Assembly: GCA_964368645.1 (NCBI GenBank)
Contig: CAYJBY010000004.1
Span: 1-64,000 of the forward strand
Origin: JAEDHM01 sp964368645
Lineage (GTDB): Bacteria > Bacillota > Clostridia > Christensenellales > CAG-1252
Length of the DNA: 64,000 nucleotides
Direction of reading: 5' to 3'
Shown: piece by piece, positions 7,421 through 15,709 of the stretch
Layout of the letters: the number at the start of each line of letters is the position of its first letter
Numbering within the stretch: position 1 is the stretch's first letter
Notes under the pieces: generated by a model
Databases searched by the model: none
What the model saw: only the letters and a program-made list of their open reading frames with translations
What the model was told of the DNA's origin: nothing
Translations under genes and position numbers: made by a program

Positions 7421-8689
7421 ATGAAAACCGTAATAGCCGGAACTAATTGGGGTGACGAAGGAAAAGGCCGTATGGTTGATTTACTTGCAAGCCAATACGA
7501 TATAGTTGTCAGGTATCAGGGCGGCAACAACGCAGGGCACACGGTAGTCAACGAGAAGGGAAAATTCATACTCAACCTACTGCCGTCAGGCGTACTGCGT
7601 GACAAAACCGTCAACGTAATGGGTAACGGAATGGTGATTGACCTTGAGCATTTATGCGGTGAAATATCCAGACTCAACGCCGCCGGTATTGTTCTTACCC
7701 CCGACCACCTAAAGATAAGCGACAAAGCCGTTATCTGTATGCCCTATCACAAGCAGTTGGACGGAATGGAAGAGGACAGGCTGAAGGGCGAGAAATTCGG
7801 CTCTACCCGCAGAGGCATTGCGCCCTCCTATGCGGACAAGTATTACAAAAAGGCATTGCGTTTAGGCGACCTTTTCGATATGGAAGCCACCTATAAAAAG
7901 CTGTGCAAAATCGTGGAGTGGAAGAATCTTACCTATTTAGGCTACGGCGAAACCCCGATTGACGCAGACGCGATGTTTGACTGGCTCAAGAAGTACGGCG
8001 AGCAGCTTCTCCCTTACGTAACGGACACGGGTTTGTACCTTTCGGAAGCGGAAAAAGCGCACAAGAATATCGTATTCGAGGCGCAGTTAGGCGCGTTGCG
8101 CGACATAGATTTCGGCATATATCCCTACACAACCTCTTCCTCAACAATAGCAAGCTACGCTCCCATCGGAGCAGGCGTGCCGTGGTTCAAGCTGGACAGC
8201 GTGGTCGGCATAATGAAAGCCTACAGCAGTTGCGTAGGCGAGGGCCCCTTCACCTGCGAGCTGTTCGGTGACGAGGGAAGCCGTTTGCGCGAAGCCGGGG
8301 CAGAATACGGTGCAGCAACAGGACGTCCGCGCCGCGTAGGCGGATTTGACGTAGTGGCGAGCAAATACGGCGTTAGAATGCAGGGCTGTACCTGTGTTGC
8401 GCTGACCAAGTTGGACGTACTCAGCTACTTGGACAAAATCCCCGTTTGCGTTGCATACGAGGTGGACGGCAAGGCGACGACCGAGTTCGTGACAGGCGAA
8501 AAGCTGAATCGCGCGAAGCCGATATACGAGTACCTAGACGGTTGGAAATGCGATATTAGCGGAGCACGCAAGCTCTCCGACCTGCCTCAAGCGGCAATCA
8601 ATTACGTACAGTTCATCGAAAAAGCCGTAGGCTGTCCTGTGCAATACGTTTCCGTGGGAGCGGAGCGCGACAGTTACGTAGAGCTGTAA
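7421..8689 (+). CDS. purA: adenylosuccinate synthetase
   Basis: A full-length enzyme of 422 residues. It joins IMP and aspartate with GTP hydrolysis to give adenylosuccinate, the first committed step to AMP. The GTP-binding loop GDEGKG is at residues 11-16, and the catalytic His is in NNAGHT (His40). GSTRRGIAPSYADK and ATGRPRRVGG, conserved for IMP and GTP binding, are present. GGAGG stands a short distance before the ATG. It heads a purA-guaA-purB set, so both branches from IMP are encoded together. A possible attenuator precedes it. Confidence 0.98.
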   Translation: MKTVIAGTNWGDEGKGRMVDLLASQYDIVVRYQGGNNAGHTVVNEKGKFILNLLPSGVLRDKTVNVMGNGMVIDLEHLCGEISRLNAAGIVLTPDHLKISDKAVICMPYHKQLDGMEEDRLKGEKFGSTRRGIAPSYADKYYKKALRLGDLFDMEATYKKLCKIVEWKNLTYLGYGETPIDADAMFDWLKKYGEQLLPYVTDTGLYLSEAEKAHKNIVFEAQLGALRDIDFGIYPYTTSSSTIASYAPIGAGVPWFKLDSVVGIMKAYSSCVGEGPFTCELFGDEGSRLREAGAEYGAATGRPRRVGGFDVVASKYGVRMQGCTCVALTKLDVLSYLDKIPVCVAYEVDGKATTEFVTGEKLNRAKPIYEYLDGWKCDISGARKLSDLPQAAINYVQFIEKAVGCPVQYVSVGAERDSYVEL

Positions 8690-8830
8690 GCTATTGCGGT
8701 GCGGCAAGCGGAAACAATCCTGTTTACCCTACTGAAACAGCCTATGCCGACAAGGGAATCAAAACTCAAATAATTCGGATAATAGGACAATAATCAACAT
8801 ACGGCGACTTCGCCGTTACTGGAGGCATCA

Positions 8831-10354
8831 ATGGACAACCAAACGGTCTTAGTTTTGGATTTCGGCGGACAATACAAGCAGTTGATCGCAAAATGCGTTC
8901 GCGAGTTATCGGTTTATTCCGTTATCAAGAACGGCAGTATCTCTGCGGAAGAGGTTAAGGCAATAGCCCCTATCGGCATCATACTGACGGGAGGACCTCA
9001 CAGCGTTTACGGTGAGGACGCCGTTGGGATAGACAAGGAAATACTTGAGCTTGGAGTTCCCGTTCTGGGCATTTGCTACGGTATGCAACTGCTTTGCCAC
9101 GAAAAAGGCGGCAAGGTGGAAAGTGCGACGGTGGGCGAGTACGGAGTAACGGAGGCAGTCTTTTCCGAAAGTGCGTTGTTCGAGGGAGTTCTCGGTGCCA
9201 ACCGCGTGCTTATGAGCCACGCCGACCGAGTAACGGCTTTGCCGCAGGGCTTTACGGTGGCGGCTACTACCGCTAATTGTCCTATTGCCGCCTGTGAAAA
9301 CCCACAAGCTCGGCTATACGGCGTGCAGTTTCACCCCGAGGTGGAATTGTCCGAAAGCGGTATGCGCATTTTGGAAAACTTTGTTTGCAAAATATGCGGA
9401 GCTAACAGGGATTTTTTGATAGACGACTACATCGAAAGTCAGATCGCCGCCGTTAGAGCGCAGGTGGGCGACGATAAGGTGCTTTTAGGCTTATCGGGGG
9501 GCGTTGACTCCGCGGTTTGCGCGGCGTTGCTGGCAAAAGCCATCGGCAAGCAGTTGTACTGCGTATTCGTCGACCACGGGTTTATGCGGCTTAACGAGGG
9601 CGACCAAATTGAAAGCGTGTTCTCAAAAATGGACCTTAATTTTATAAGGGTGAACGCCGCCGAAAGGTTCTTATCAAAGGTTAAGGGCGTTACCGATCCC
9701 GAGGCGAAGCGCAAGGCTGTCGGCAAGGAGTTTGCCGCGGTGTTTGAGGACGAGGCGAAAAAACTTGGCGACGTCAAATATCTGGCGCAGGGTACGATAT
9801 ATCCTGACGTAGTGGAATCGGGCAAGGGCGTCGGCGCGACGATAAAAAGCCACCACAACGTAGGCGGACTGCCTAAGGACTTGTCCTTCAAGGGCGTAAT
9901 AGAGCCGTTAGCCTCCTTGTTCAAGAACGAGGTGCGTGAAATGGGCAAAAAACTGGGCTTGGCAGATTTTTTAGTTAATCGTCAGCCTTTCCCCGGTCCC
10001 GGCTTAAGCATTAGAATTTTGGGCGAAATCACCTTTGAAAAACTGGAAATTCTGCGTAAGGTTGACGCGATTTTCCGTGAGGAATTGGAAAGCTCAGGGG
10101 TGAAAGCAAGCCAGTATTTCGCAGTGATGACAGATTCAAAATCTGTCGGAGTGAAGGGCGATTTCAGAACTTACGAGAACGTAATAGCGTTGCGTGCGGT
10201 GACTACAGGCGACTTTATGACCTGCGCCTATACAGAGATACCCTACGCGGTACTGGGTAAGGTATCAACCCGTATCGCAGACGAGGTAAGCGGAGTCAAC
10301 CGCGTGGTTTACGACATTACCGCCAAGCCCCCTGCAACCGTAGAGTGGGAATAA
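8831..10354 (+). CDS. guaA: GMP synthase (glutamine-hydrolysing)
   Basis: A 507-residue two-domain enzyme converting XMP, glutamine and ATP to GMP. The N-terminal class I glutamine amidotransferase has GICYGMQ (Cys82) and FHPEVE (His and Glu). The ATP-pyrophosphatase domain begins at LLGLSGGVDSAV (about residue 215), and the C-terminal dimerisation domain ends in ITAKPPATVEWE, typical of GuaA. GGAGG precedes the ATG by a suitable distance. It sits between purA and purB; the gap from purA is 141 bases with no clear terminator. Confidence 0.98.
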   Translation: MDNQTVLVLDFGGQYKQLIAKCVRELSVYSVIKNGSISAEEVKAIAPIGIILTGGPHSVYGEDAVGIDKEILELGVPVLGICYGMQLLCHEKGGKVESATVGEYGVTEAVFSESALFEGVLGANRVLMSHADRVTALPQGFTVAATTANCPIAACENPQARLYGVQFHPEVELSESGMRILENFVCKICGANRDFLIDDYIESQIAAVRAQVGDDKVLLGLSGGVDSAVCAALLAKAIGKQLYCVFVDHGFMRLNEGDQIESVFSKMDLNFIRVNAAERFLSKVKGVTDPEAKRKAVGKEFAAVFEDEAKKLGDVKYLAQGTIYPDVVESGKGVGATIKSHHNVGGLPKDLSFKGVIEPLASLFKNEVREMGKKLGLADFLVNRQPFPGPGLSIRILGEITFEKLEILRKVDAIFREELESSGVKASQYFAVMTDSKSVGVKGDFRTYENVIALRAVTTGDFMTCAYTEIPYAVLGKVSTRIADEVSGVNRVVYDITAKPPATVEWE

Positions 10355-10407
10355 TAGAGCAAATCGCAAAAAACACGGATATTACAGGATAATTAAGAGG
10401 TGCGTTT

Positions 10408-11838
10408 ATGAAAGACAGTTACGAAAGTCCCTTATGCAACCGATATGCAGGCAAGAGAATGCAATACATTTTTTCTTCCGATAACAAGTTCTGCACTTGG
10501 CGCAAGCTATGGCTGATTTTAGCGGAAAGCGAAAAGGAACTGGGGCTTGCCGTCACAGACGAACAAATCTCGGAGCTTAGGGCACATTTGACGGATATTG
10601 ACTACGAAAAAGCGGCGGAATACGAGAAGCTGTTGCGCCACGACGTTATGGCTCATATCCGTACCTTAGGCGACGCTTGTCCGAAGGCAAAGCCAATTAT
10701 CCACTTGGGCGCAACGTCCTGCTACGTAGGCGACAATACGGACGTTATCGTGCTTAAGTCGGCGTTGCTCCAGATTCGCGGACTACTGCTTTCCGTAATT
10801 TCAAAACTATCGGATTTTGCGGCAAAATATGCCGATATGCCCTGTCTTGCTTTTACCCATTTTCAGGCGGCGCAACCCACTACGCTGGGGAAACGCGCCA
10901 CGCTTTGGCTTAACGATTTGACCGAGGATTTGGACTTGTTGGATTTTGAGCTTAACCGTTTGGCTTTACTGGGTTGCAAGGGTACCACGGGAACGGGAGC
11001 TTCCTTTTTGGAGCTGTTCGGCGGCGATAAGGAAAAGGTGTATAAGCTGGAAAGGTTAATCGCCGACAAGTTAGGGTTCGACAGAGTATGCGCCGTCAGC
11101 GGGCAGACCTACTCCCGTAAAACGGACGCTTTTGTGCTTAACGTGCTGTCCTCAATCGCTCAAAGTGCGCAAAAATTCAGTAACGATTTCCGCTTGCTTT
11201 CTCATCTCAAGGAGGTTGACGAGCCTTTCGAGAGCAATCAGGTCGGCTCCTCCGCGATGGCATACAAGCGCAATCCTATGCGCAGTGAAAGGATAGCCGC
11301 CTTGTGCCGCTACGTTATTTTGGACGCGGTCAATCCTGCGATAACCGCCTCAGGGCAGTGGCTTGAACGCACCTTGGACGACTCGGCTAACAGGCGAATC
11401 AGTATTCCCGAAGCATTTTTGGCTACGGACGGCATACTTAATCTTTACTACAACGTCATAGGCGGTTGCAAAGTTTACCCCAAAATGATGAAAAAGCATC
11501 TTAACGAGGAACTGCCCTTTATGGCAACCGAAAACATACTTATGTATTGCGTGGCAAAGGGCGGCGACAGGCAGGAACTTCACGAGAGAATCCGTATCCA
11601 TTCCGTGGCGGCAGGGTTGAAGGTCAAGGAAGAGGGCGGAGCTAACGACTTAGCGGACAGAATTGCGGCGGACGACAGCTTTAAGCTCTCGCGAGAGGAA
11701 TTGAACGGACTGCTTAACGAGAACAACTTTACAGGACTTGCCTCCGACCAAACCGCCCGATTCTTAAGTACGGTTATTGCGCCTTTACTGAAAGCCAACT
11801 CCGACAAAGCAATTATTCCCGAAGCAATAGAGGTCTAA
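10408..11838 (+). CDS. purB: adenylosuccinate lyase
   Basis: A 476-residue fumarase/aspartase superfamily enzyme. It cleaves adenylosuccinate to AMP and fumarate, and SAICAR to AICAR in de novo purine synthesis. The signature SSAMAYKRNPMRSER (about residues 281-295) contains the mobile catalytic serine loop; HLGATSCYVGDNTD and TGTGASF are further conserved segments. It begins 54 bases after guaA with AGAGGTG before the ATG. A strong terminator ends the unit, so purA-guaA-purB is probably one operon. Confidence 0.97.
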   Translation: MKDSYESPLCNRYAGKRMQYIFSSDNKFCTWRKLWLILAESEKELGLAVTDEQISELRAHLTDIDYEKAAEYEKLLRHDVMAHIRTLGDACPKAKPIIHLGATSCYVGDNTDVIVLKSALLQIRGLLLSVISKLSDFAAKYADMPCLAFTHFQAAQPTTLGKRATLWLNDLTEDLDLLDFELNRLALLGCKGTTGTGASFLELFGGDKEKVYKLERLIADKLGFDRVCAVSGQTYSRKTDAFVLNVLSSIAQSAQKFSNDFRLLSHLKEVDEPFESNQVGSSAMAYKRNPMRSERIAALCRYVILDAVNPAITASGQWLERTLDDSANRRISIPEAFLATDGILNLYYNVIGGCKVYPKMMKKHLNEELPFMATENILMYCVAKGGDRQELHERIRIHSVAAGLKVKEEGGANDLADRIAADDSFKLSREELNGLLNENNFTGLASDQTARFLSTVIAPLLKANSDKAIIPEAIEV

Positions 11839-11850
11839 GACATTTAGATA

Positions 11851-11884
11851 AAAAACGGCTCTTGTCACAAGAGCCTTTTTTTAT
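11851..11884 (+). terminator. terminator of the purA-guaA-purB unit
   Basis: A perfect stem, GGCTCTTG/ACAAGAGCC (11857-11875), preceded by A5 and followed by T7. Confidence 0.9.
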
Positions 11885-11998
11885 TTCAGTTAATAAAATA
11901 AGTTGATTTTTTAAGGCGAAAAGTTAAGCTCTAACATTACGACTTTTTCCGTCAAGTGAGGGCAAACCGAGCCGCCGATTTTGGACAGGATTTCTGCC

Positions 11999-12991
11999 TT
12001 AATAATAACATATTCCGTGGAGTGCCGCACCCGAGCCGCATTGGGGGCTAACCGTCAATTGGCACACCTTGGCGTATATTTTTTCGCCTGCGGACTTTTC
12101 CGCTTGTGTCAACAGCTCGTCGCTAATATATCTGCCGCTGACCGCTATGGAGTTGGGACGTATCGTGCGGTCAAGAACCAGTAAAAGCTCGCCCAAGGCA
12201 TAGGTTAGCTGTTCCGCAAAGCACTTTTCGCGGTCCTGAAATCTCCCTATAAACTCACCTGATTCAAAGGCGGAAAACCGATCTCCGCTATATCGGTTGA
12301 GGTAGTAAGCAACGGTTTTTGCGGACAGCATATCGCTGTAAGGCAGTCTGCCTTTCGAAGAGGAAATAACGGGAGAAAGCAGATTGCTTACGTCTATTTG
12401 CCGTGCGTCGTCCTCCAGCAGGTAGCATTCAGGCGAGTCGCCGAGGTTTAGGCAGAGTATGTCGGCTCTGTCAAAACGCGAGTAGTACCGCTCGTCAAGC
12501 GCCGCCGCCAAAAAAGGTCTGCGGCAAACGGTTAGCGGACAGCCGTTTTTCACCGTGTCCAGCGCACCCTTCGCGCCGAAACCGTCGCAAAAAAGGTCGT
12601 CACTGCTTAAAAGGGCGGCAGACTGGTATTTGCCCTCCGTCAAGGCGGCGGCAATGCCCTCGGGCGTAATCCCCACCGAACTGTCTTTTTCGCCCTTAAG
12701 GGTGTATTCCGTAAGGGTATAGGAGTTGCTTTGTTCTCCGTCGAAAAAACCGTTATCCGCAAAAACCGCAAGCCTCGCGTCGGGCGCGATGCTGACAATA
12801 TCGGGCGGCTTTCCGCCGACGGGGTTAATCCCTGCCTTAACCGTTACCGCTCCCTTGGAAAGAAGCTCGGAGACTGCGGACAGCACCGTGGTTGCGCTGA
12901 AGCCCGTTTGTTTTTTGATTTCCAGTTTATTGACGCCGTTGCCTACGGCTATAGCGGATAAAACCGCCGCTGTTTTTTTATCAGAGGTCAT
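11999..12991 (-). CDS. ROK-like protein with N-terminal winged helix
   Basis: A 330-residue protein. The N terminus (about 15-60; NKLEIKKQTGFSATTVLSAV) is a MarR/ROK-type winged helix. The rest has the length and weak strand pattern of a ROK (actin-like ATPase) domain, ending in CQLTVSPQCGSGAALHGI, which resembles the C-terminal GaAl segment of ROK regulators. The clear phosphate-binding DxGxT motif is not visible; LCLNLGDSPE (about 197-206) stands near where one would expect it. It is probably a ROK-type repressor that has lost kinase activity, with an unknown sugar ligand. No Shine-Dalgarno sequence is evident at the start. Confidence 0.7.
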   Translation of the reverse strand: MTSDKKTAAVLSAIAVGNGVNKLEIKKQTGFSATTVLSAVSELLSKGAVTVKAGINPVGGKPPDIVSIAPDARLAVFADNGFFDGEQSNSYTLTEYTLKGEKDSSVGITPEGIAAALTEGKYQSAALLSSDDLFCDGFGAKGALDTVKNGCPLTVCRRPFLAAALDERYYSRFDRADILCLNLGDSPECYLLEDDARQIDVSNLLSPVISSSKGRLPYSDMLSAKTVAYYLNRYSGDRFSAFESGEFIGRFQDREKCFAEQLTYALGELLLVLDRTIRPNSIAVSGRYISDELLTQAEKSAGEKIYAKVCQLTVSPQCGSGAALHGICYY

Positions 12992-13030
12992 AGAGCTATG
13001 TTAGCATTCGGATTATGGTGAAAAATAAAA

Positions 13031-13057
13031 GAAAAAAACCCGTTCGGGGTTTTTTTG
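13031..13057 (-). terminator. terminator downstream of rel
   Basis: A7CCC/GGGT7-type stem (AAAAAAACCC at 13031 onward, GGGGTTTTTTT to 13057) with a short loop, symmetrical and so usable on both strands. It lies just after the rel stop on the minus strand and upstream of the ROK-like gene. Confidence 0.8.
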
Positions 13058-13104
13058 TCGAAAAGGTATGCGGAAGTCGTTTTTGCCGTTTTCGGCATAG
13101 TCTG

Positions 13105-15279
13105 TTAAACTCTGGTTACGGATACTATGTGCTTGAAACTGCGGATTTTACGCATAATGTTTTCAAGGGCTTCCTTGGAGGCAAGCTCCAACGACAGCAG
13201 AATTATAGCGTGACCGTCCTTATATGCGTTGGCGTTAATACTGCTCATATTGATGCCTTGCGCGGAAATCATATTAAGCAAATCCGCCATTAAGCCGTTG
13301 TTGTCGTCTGCGTAAATCGAAAGGGAAGCGACAAACTTACCTGCGATAACGGACGCCCATTCAGCCTTGATACGGCGCACGTCCTCGCTGTTGTTGATGT
13401 TGGGGCAGTCTGCGCGGTGAACCATAATACCTCTGCCGCGGCTGACGTAGCCTATTATGTCGTCACCGGGAACGGGATTACAGCATTTTGCCAGTTTAAC
13501 CAGCATACCGCCCTCGCCGTTAATCAGAATATCGCCACCGCCTGCCGTGGTGCGCGGTTTCAGCACAGGGGTATTGTCGGGCGCGACCTTTTTGAGATAC
13601 TCTCTGCGGCGGAAAATCAGCTTGGGAATAATCTGACCTGTGGCAAGCTCGCCGTAGCCTAAAGCGGCGTACAAATCCTCTATGGTATTAAGTCCGTGAC
13701 GGACGGCTATATCCTTGAGCCAGTCCTCAAGCAGTAAGTCCTTAGTCTGGAAGCCCTTGCGCCTGCATTCGCTTTCCAGCATATCCTTACCGATGGTGAC
13801 GTTCTCCTCTCGTTGAGTCTTCTTGAAAAATTGTCTTATCTTGGATCTCGCCGCAGAGGTTTTGACAATACGGAGCCAATCTCTGGACGGGCCCTTTGAG
13901 GCGTTACTTGTGATGATTTCCACAATGTCGCCTGTTTTCAGCGCGGTATTTAGGGATACCATTTTGGTATTGACCTTAGCCCCCACGCAGTGATTGCCTA
14001 TGTTTGTATGGATGATGTATGCAAAGTCGATAACCGTGGAGTTGGCAGGCAGACACATAACGTCGCCGCCGGGAGTGAATACAAAAACCTCGTCGCTGAA
14101 AATATCCATTTTGAGAGATGCCATATACTCTTTGCTGTCCGGCATTTCCTTTTCGGAAAGCTCCATTACTTCACGGAGCCATTTGATTTTTTTGTCCAAA
14201 TCCTTGTCGGTCACGCCGTCCTTATACTTCCAGTGGGCGGCAATGCCGTATTCTGCGGTGAGGTGCATCTCCGCGGTACGAATCTGAACCTCGAAGGGGA
14301 TACCCTCCTTTTCCGTGTCGCCTGCCTTGATGTACAGAACGGTGGTATGAAGGGATTGGTAGTTGTTGGGTTTAGGAGTGGCGATATAGTCCTTAAAACG
14401 GCCGGGGAGAGGCGGCCACGTTGCGTGAACCATACCCAGTACGTTGTAGCAATCTCTCTTGGACGGAACGATTATACGGATAGCCATTAGGTCGAAAATG
14501 CCGTCTAAGCCCACGCCCTGACGGCGCATCTTGCGGTAAATGCTGTAAAAGTGTTTTGACCGTCCGTTAATCTCGTACTTAATGCCTGCCTCGTCCAGCT
14601 TCGCGGAAAGAATATCGGTGACTTCCTTGACGAACTTGTCACGCTCTTCCTTTTTTGCGTTAATCATCTCCACAAGTTTGTAATACTCGTCGGGATAGAG
14701 GTAGCGCATAGAAAGGTCTTCCAACTCGCCTTTAATCTGACCGATACCCAAGCGAGCGGCGAGGGGGGCGTAGATTTCCAGCGTTTCCTTGGCGGTGAAA
14801 ATCTGTTTTTCAGGCTCAACGGAATCCAGGGTGCGCATATTGTGAAGCCTATCGGCGAACTTGATGATGATTACGCGCAGGTCACGCGCCATAGCCAAAA
14901 GCAGCTTGCGGAGATTCTCCGCCTGCGCTTGGTCCTTAGTTTCGAATTTCAGCTTATCCAGCTTGGTCACGCCGTTGACGAGGTCGCTGACCTCCTGTCC
15001 GAACTCCGCAGTTAAACGCTCGGAGGTACATTCCGTATCCTCTATAACGTCGTGCAAAAGACCTGCCATAACGGTAGGCGGATCCATAGACAGCTCCATT
15101 AGGATATTGGCAACGTGGAAGGGGTGAATAAAGTATGCCTCGCCTGACTTTCTGAATTGACCTTCGTGAGCGGCTTGCGCGAAAAAATACGCCTTACGGA
15201 TTCTCTCGTAATTTTCTTCCGAATACAGGCGTTTCGCTTTATCAAAAAAGTCGTTCTCGCTAAAGGTTTTTTGAGTCAT
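13105..15279 (-). CDS. rel: bifunctional (p)ppGpp synthetase/hydrolase Rel
   Basis: A 724-residue long RSH enzyme making and degrading the stringent-response alarmone. Domain order: HD hydrolase (HPFHVANILM, then HDVIEDT near residue 75, intact), synthetase (GRSKHFYSIYRKM; GRFKDYIATPKPNNYQSLH with the RFKD form typical of bifunctional Rel; EVQIRTAEMH), TGS (VFVFTPGGDVMCLP), a zinc-finger/helical region ending CCNPVPGDDIIGY, and a C-terminal ACT domain. Length and motifs indicate both activities. AGAGGT precedes the ATG, and a consensus promoter stands just upstream. Confidence 0.97.
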   Translation of the reverse strand: MTQKTFSENDFFDKAKRLYSEENYERIRKAYFFAQAAHEGQFRKSGEAYFIHPFHVANILMELSMDPPTVMAGLLHDVIEDTECTSERLTAEFGQEVSDLVNGVTKLDKLKFETKDQAQAENLRKLLLAMARDLRVIIIKFADRLHNMRTLDSVEPEKQIFTAKETLEIYAPLAARLGIGQIKGELEDLSMRYLYPDEYYKLVEMINAKKEERDKFVKEVTDILSAKLDEAGIKYEINGRSKHFYSIYRKMRRQGVGLDGIFDLMAIRIIVPSKRDCYNVLGMVHATWPPLPGRFKDYIATPKPNNYQSLHTTVLYIKAGDTEKEGIPFEVQIRTAEMHLTAEYGIAAHWKYKDGVTDKDLDKKIKWLREVMELSEKEMPDSKEYMASLKMDIFSDEVFVFTPGGDVMCLPANSTVIDFAYIIHTNIGNHCVGAKVNTKMVSLNTALKTGDIVEIITSNASKGPSRDWLRIVKTSAARSKIRQFFKKTQREENVTIGKDMLESECRRKGFQTKDLLLEDWLKDIAVRHGLNTIEDLYAALGYGELATGQIIPKLIFRRREYLKKVAPDNTPVLKPRTTAGGGDILINGEGGMLVKLAKCCNPVPGDDIIGYVSRGRGIMVHRADCPNINNSEDVRRIKAEWASVIAGKFVASLSIYADDNNGLMADLLNMISAQGINMSSINANAYKDGHAIILLSLELASKEALENIMRKIRSFKHIVSVTRV

Positions 15280-15299
15280 CGGTAATACCTCTTTTTGCT

Positions 15300-15328
15300 A
15301 TAATACAACTTTTATGTTCGCCTGTCAA
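15300..15328 (-). promoter_or_regulatory. rel promoter
   Basis: On the minus strand TTGACA (15323-15328), a 17-base spacer and TATTAT (15300-15305), about 20 bases before the rel start. Confidence 0.7.
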
Positions 15329-15650
15329 TACCGATGTAGTATAACTAAAAGAGTATTTAACCATTTTTTTTCGGCGAAAAACGGAGAGGATAATAACACT
15401 GCTGACGGCGTGGCAAACGGCGAGAAAAAAAGTTGGAATCACAATGGGGAATACCGTGGGAAATGCGGCAAGGACAGGTTCGTAATCGGTGCCGTAACGC
15501 CGTGTGTTTTGCGTTCACCGGTACGGCGCAAAATGCGGTAAGGATACGGTTGTAATTGCAAAAAGCAACATCGTTAAAAATGCTGTGAGAACAAGGCAAG
15601 CCGCCGCAGATATAATCGGTGCTTTGCCCCAACTATTTTTCCGACGCGCA
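15329..15650. other. intergenic region between rel and the alpha-mannosidase
   Basis: Over 300 bases with no supported gene; only short frames without ribosome binding sites. There are loosely repeated GGAATACCGTGGGAAATGC-like and GCGGTAAGGATACGGTT-like words, as in other intergenic regions of the window, but no clear structure. Confidence 0.5.
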
Positions 15651-15680
15651 TTGACAAAACCAACCTATAGTGATTAGAAT
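15651..15680 (+). promoter_or_regulatory. promoter of the alpha-mannosidase gene
   Basis: TTGACA (15651-15656), 18-base spacer, TAGAAT (15675-15680); the start codon is 30 bases downstream. Confidence 0.65.
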
Positions 15681-15709
15681 ATAGTTATTAACGCAAAGGC
15701 GGTAGTTTT

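Noticed and set aside
9439..9948. Long minus-strand frame opposite guaA
   Set aside because: The plus strand encodes conserved GuaA motifs across it; it is a shadow frame.
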